From assembly GCA_905221605.1 (NCBI GenBank), contig CAJNDS010000022.1, forward strand, positions 1-62,000: DNA of 62,000 nucleotides. Direction: 5' to 3'. Under the pieces are notes generated by a model. The model saw nothing but the letters and a program-made list of their open reading frames with translations. It had not been told where the DNA came from and searched no databases. The position numbers and the translations under genes are program-made. This DNA is from Symbiodinium natans. Its lineage: Eukaryota; Sar; Dinophyceae; Suessiales; Symbiodiniaceae. Each line of letters begins with the position of its first letter. Position 1 is the stretch's first letter. Shown piece by piece: positions 53,930 through 62,000 of the stretch.

Positions 53930-54720
53930 GGCACTCTCTTCTCCTTCTCCTCGTCCTCCTCGCCGTCCTCATCCTGGTCCTACGCTGCGCCGCCAAGATT
54001 GATGCATGCACCCAAGATGCGTTGCGCAATCCTTGTTGCTTGTGACCCGACTCCATAGCGCCTAGGCTCGGAGTCCTTGGCGTTGAGCTCACCGTCGGAA
54101 GTTGATTCGTTCCTTCTCAGTCAAGGGAGAACACCCACTACCTTCAGCCTGAGGCGCGCAGCCGCTCGAAAACTCCATTAAACACCTCTTCAACGATGCC
54201 AAGATACTCACCAGCACTTTCCGTTTCCTCAACCACCTTCTGCACGGATCCGTCCCCTGCTTGATTTTGCTTGCTGTCGTTCTCGCTTCCCACCTCATCT
54301 TCTGTCTCTGCCCCGCTCTCGTCCTGGTCCTGCTTGTCCTGTTGAGCCTCCTCTGGCTCATCCTCACTCGACTCCTTCTCATCCTGAACTTCTCCATCGG
54401 AGCTCGGCTCTGCCTCCTCTGTCTCGGTGTCGCCCGCTCCCTCGAGACCTTCAAGTCCTCCGTCCTTACATGCAGGAGGGCTGGGGCTGGGGCCAGAAAG
54501 ACCCAAAAAGACACAAGGCATCTTTTACAAATGTCGTCCTCCTCGGGGCCATCCATCTCCCCAGGCTCCGCACCTGTAGAGCTCCTTGGAGGAGTGAGCA
54601 GGAAAGCAGAGCAGATCAAACCTAGAGCATATCCACGCAAAAGGCCAAGGTACTTCTCCACTATCTCGCCTTCCTCCATTTCCTCCTCCTCTTCCTCAAC
54701 CTGCGAAAAAGCAGAAGGCA
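53930..54720 (-). CDS. Acidic low-complexity protein exons
   Basis: Three minus-strand pieces are strongly acidic: near 54.70 kb SAFSQVEEEEEEMEEGEIVE; 54.48-54.15 kb GDTETEEAEPSSDGEVQDEK then ESSEDEPEEAQQDKQDQDES and ending ESAGEYLGIVEEVFNGVFER; near 53.96 kb QDEDGEEDEEKEKRVP. They may be exons of one nuclear or chromatin-type acidic protein. That role is only inferred from composition. Confidence 0.45.
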
Positions 54721-55154
54721 ACGGGGGTCTTCCGTAAACAGAATACGTACTTCTCCACTTCTCCACATCGTGGCCTCCCCATCAGAGTCGGAATTCTGTG
54801 ACACTTCCGGCAGGTTGCCCGCATGCCTGGTCAGAGCTTCTAGATGACGGTACTCTGCAATAGGCAAAATCTAGCGCTAGCCGCTAGCATACGACCTACA
54901 TAGGCATGGGTCCAGGAATGTCCAGGAGCACAAGCTGTCAATGACTTGCAGCCAGGCACGCAGTTGGATCCGGGCCATCGTCGCTCAATTCACCTTCCTC
55001 CAGCTCAAGCTTACCCACAGCGAGCTCAGCGAACGCCTGCTGTTGTTGTCGTGGTGACGTCAGCCAGAAAAACGCTACTGCAGACCCAACCTTGTCAAGC
55101 GGAACCTCGCCCCCATCCGAAAAAATCTGCGGCGCGCTCCTGCCAAGCAGCTGC

Positions 55155-55496
55155 TTACGGGGCCATACTGAATATTTCGAGACTCACTAGGCGACATGAA
55201 ACTCTATGCATCAACAGCTTAAGCATCTTCCTGCTGCTCCAGGTGTGCGTCTGTCCAACAGGACTGTCACCAGATACGATCACGTCCTCAAGGCTCAAGA
55301 CAACAGACATGTCAAAGATAACAAGACAAACGCAGGCCCGACACATGATCATGCGTGATGCCGGCATTGGCTCCTTCTCTGCTCCATTTGCTGCTGTTCG
55401 GAGTGCGCAGCTCGCTGATGCATCCTTCTTGTCATCGGCCGCCTTCCTCACACGACCGGACGGTTCACCGAATGACTTGCTGGGCTGCGCCACCAC
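55155..55496 (-). CDS. Coding-like open frame, unknown function
   Basis: A minus-strand frame open for 113 codons reads VRKAADDKKDASASCALRTA, then PMPASRMIMCRACVCLVIFD and MSVVLSLEDVIVSGDSPVGQ. A plus-strand frame also stays open here, so coding status is uncertain. Confidence 0.3.
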   Translation of the reverse strand: MVAQPSKSFGEPSGRVRKAADDKKDASASCALRTAANGAEKEPMPASRMIMCRACVCLVIFDMSVVLSLEDVIVSGDSPVGQTHTWSSRKMLKLLMHRVSCRLVSLEIFSMAP

Positions 55497-56140
55497 CGAG
55501 CGAAGCCAAGAGTCTCATTCCGTAACTGTTGCAAAGGCTTCAATGGCCCATCCTGCGCTAGGACAGTTTCACAGGGGTGGCACCACACATCAAAAGAGAT
55601 TGAGGCCACAGCACTGTTCGGACACCGATGCACAGAAGTCCTTCCCTTCCGCCTGCTGCTGCCTCCAGGATACATGCTGCATCAACAATATTTAGCAGGA
55701 AGGCAGGTCATGCAAAACCCTGCGCAAGCTCATGGTCTAACCTCGTCCTCTGCAAGGATGTCCCAACGTGTCCCTGCGTGGGCAGCCCGCTGCTGTGACA
55801 TGCTGCGACAGAGTATAAGTGCACGCTGATAGGTGGGAAAATGCAAAAGCAGGACCACGCTGCGCAATGAAATAGCTGTCGAACCCTGGTGTGCGTGGCA
55901 AATACATGCACGGCTTTGTTTTGCGACGCTTCTGCAAGCGGCACTTCAACGGTGCAGGACACCTGCCACCAGCTGGTTCGCTTCGCCGGATGCCGGTGGG
56001 TGTCGGAATGTATCGGAATTGTCTCGGAGGACTTCATGACAAGTCTAGACTGTCTGCGCTGCCATGCACTGCCCAACCTCCGCCGCGAAGATGGACACGA
56101 GGACAGGGAGGGTGTGCCCAGAAGCAAATCAAGAAGTTCC

Positions 56141-56690
56141 TCAACACTTCGCCACCACATTTTTTGACGCATCGTCTTCCCAGCTTTCCGCTACAATCAC
56201 GAAATGGTCCGGGGGATACACAGGTGCTGCGAAGCGCGAGGAGAGAACATCCTCACACAGCCCGACCCGATTGCGAGTCAAACTGCACATGCTGATACAT
56301 GCTGCAAGGCTTCTCGAAAGCCAACCTACGTCACGCAGAATCCTTGCATTGTGGGCACGCTGGTCCTCCTCTACTGCAGCCATAACCAACTCACGGTCTT
56401 TTCCTTGTGCAAGAAAAAAAGCATTGTCCAGAACGACAAAGGAGTCTGAAACATTATGCTCACGTCACACAAAAGTGTTTTCGCAAAACCTGCCGAGATG
56501 CTCAGAGTCTCCGCTGCATATTGCAACGCCTGGCTGCGGAACGGGCAGTGGACGGGATTGGGTGCGTTGCAACACCACAGGGTTGAAACTCAACTTGGAA
56601 AACGTCACCACGGCCACAAGGCCTAACTCAGTCTCCGCGACTACGTCTTGGGGCACAACCCAGCTGTTCCCGTCATGTGCTACCATGCAG
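56141..56690 (-). CDS. Unknown gene, two well-supported exons
   Basis: One minus-strand exon (about 56690-56468) reads VAHDGNSWVVPQDVVAETEL, then GLVAVVTFSKLSFNPVVLQR and PLPVPQPGVAICSGDSEHLG. After an intron ending TTTCAG, the next exon (about 56448-56145) reads SFVVLDNAFFLAQGKDRELV, then MAAVEEDQRAHNARILRDVG and FAAPVYPPDHFVIVAESWED. The composition is clearly protein-like. I do not recognise the family. Confidence 0.5.
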
Positions 56691-57555
56691 AAGTCGTTGG
56701 AGGGCTTGGAACCACAACAAGGAGCGACATTGCGATATTGTGGGCGACAGGGAGCACCGTGAAGAAGCTATCGGAACCTCGAGTCTTTGTGAAGCCTGGT
56801 CAGAAGAAACCCAACCTTTCGTGTAAATTATACAAACGATGTACAGTTTATTTCATTGAAGAATAATCTTGAACAGAGAAGCTTGTCTCACAAAATTGAG
56901 ACACATCTTTAACTTCTGTGCAACAAATTCTGAAGTTTTGACGTATTATGTTAACCAATTTTCATGGATTTGAATATTCATTCCAACACAACTTCATTGT
57001 TCTGATATGGTTCAGTCGACCATCCAGCCCCGACTCCAGTGACTACGAGCCACACATTCCAACTGTCAGCGAAAAGAGATTCCTACTGATGCAACGTGTT
57101 TGTATTGGGAGTGCGCAGGGCTTTGCTGTATAGCCGCTGTTGTTGCGTCATTATTGGGAATGCTTTCCGTCGACTAAATGGTATCATTTTCTGATCATGT
57201 TACAACTATCACCACTATGACGGCATGCCCTTGTCCTGAATGGGTGGCGAAGGGCTCAGGGCTGATGATTCTTCAGGAAGACTCACAAGTGTGCACAAGC
57301 GTTGACGACTTGTCGTGCGGTCGCTGAAACCCTTGTTGCGGCACTCGCAGAAACCACGTTCCTCATCGGCGTCTGTTTTTCCCCACCCAGGATCCAGGTT
57401 GGTGGATGTGCGCATGCAGTGTGCCGATGCCCATGCTTCTCCGCGCACGATTTACTTGCGCAATGCTGCCGGTGCTGGGCACGGTTGCGCGACTGCAAAT
57501 GCTGGGGCTCATGTCCTTTTGCCACGGAGGGTTCTTGATTCGGAAACACTGGTAA

Positions 57556-61350
<3,795 letters not shown>

Positions 61351-61659
61351 GCAACACACTTCATGGCACTTCTTCGATCACTATCAAACTTCCTTGAAAA
61401 CCGCACGGCACTGTGCTTTCCGGAAACTTGTAGAGGGCACCTCCGACGCCACTTCCAGCAAATCTCCACGCTGGCTCACGGCACCTTAGGGCTCAAGCCT
61501 GCTGCCCAGGATGGACTGCGACGGCTATCGGATATCGGATGTCACCACCAAATACCACCAAGAGCAAAATCAGAACAAGACGGAAAGCTTTCCGACTAGG
61601 GCATCCAAGTGACACAGAACAACCTGCTCAGTGAGTCAACAGGTTCGCCAAAGAACTGT

Positions 61660-61924
61660 GGTTTGCTTAGCTCTGCCTCCCGGTCGGAGCGAATCGATCT
61701 CGGGGCTTTCCTGAGCTGATCTGCAGAGGCCTTGCAAAGAGGCAGATCGGAAGGCGTACCATATCTTGCAGTACCAGTTTCTCCAGTTTTTGATTGTTTT
61801 TCCAGTCGGACCCCGTCCCACCTGGACGCGCTCCAGCCAGGATGCCTGCAAAGGAGGCCGCCTGCCCGGCTTCTTGCAGTGCGGCATATGCTCTGGCCTT
61901 CTTAACATTGACTTCGGCAAGCAA
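61660..61924 (-). CDS. Coding-like exon near the window edge
   Basis: The minus-strand frame reads LAEVNVKKARAYAALQEAGQ, then AASFAGILAGARPGG and NNQKLEKLVLQDMVRLP. Charged and helical. It could be an N-terminal exon of the DUF4116-repeat gene or the end of the preceding gene. Confidence 0.4.
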
Positions 61925-62000
61925 TATGTCAACGTCGACTCCAAGCGGCAGCTGTACGCAAGTGCATTGACTGGATACAGCACGGGCAGATTCTCAATTC

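Overview
The window looks like nuclear DNA of a dinoflagellate, most likely a Symbiodiniaceae-type alga. The evidence is in the splice sites. Where I can join exons by protein homology, introns almost never begin with GT. They begin with GC or GA, end in AG, and the next exon usually begins with G. In one gene (V-ATPase subunit A) I read 17 GC, 3 GA and at most 2 GT donor sites. Exons are short (about 40-180 bp). Every gene I can identify lies on the minus strand, which fits the long unidirectional gene blocks known in dinoflagellates. There are no bacterial-type operons, no tRNA or rRNA genes that I recognise, and no CRISPR.

Layout: 0-6 kb holds a few probable minus-strand exons of unknown function. 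At 6.9-7.4 kb is part of an actin-fragmin-kinase-like catalytic domain. From 8 to 13.3 kb there are isolated coding-like exons. From 14.88 to 19.07 kb lies a 4.2-kb block of two adjoining, related tandem arrays: a 338-bp dimeric repeat, then a 397-bp repeat with a nested 40-bp repeat. From 20.1 to 22.3 kb is a second complex repeat block: a 114-bp duplication, G/C-tract satellite, GGAA microsatellite and a 73-bp repeat. From 22.6 to 30.2 kb there are coding-like exons, a probable WD40 gene (28.2-29.2 kb) and purine/pyrimidine-rich tracts.

The core of the window is a run of minus-strand housekeeping and metabolic genes: V-ATPase catalytic subunit A (31.47-36.42 kb, at least 24 exons), a cytochrome P450 (37.73-41.44 kb), unassigned exons (42-49 kb), a U2AF65-like two-RRM splicing factor (about 50.3-51.47 kb), a second copy of the G/C-tract satellite family (51.9-53.0 kb), acidic and unknown exons (53-56.8 kb), and a protein built of many DUF4116 repeats (57.56-61.35 kb or beyond), which carries a 300-bp CA microsatellite in an intron.

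The genes do not form a pathway. The most interesting material is structural: non-canonical introns, an intron flanked by an 18-bp near-perfect direct repeat, a 29-bp hairpin inside a V-ATPase intron, nested tandem arrays sharing a common core, and two distant loci that carry the same pair of repeat families. Exon limits were read by eye from protein homology and splice consensus. First exons and most untranslated regions could not be placed.
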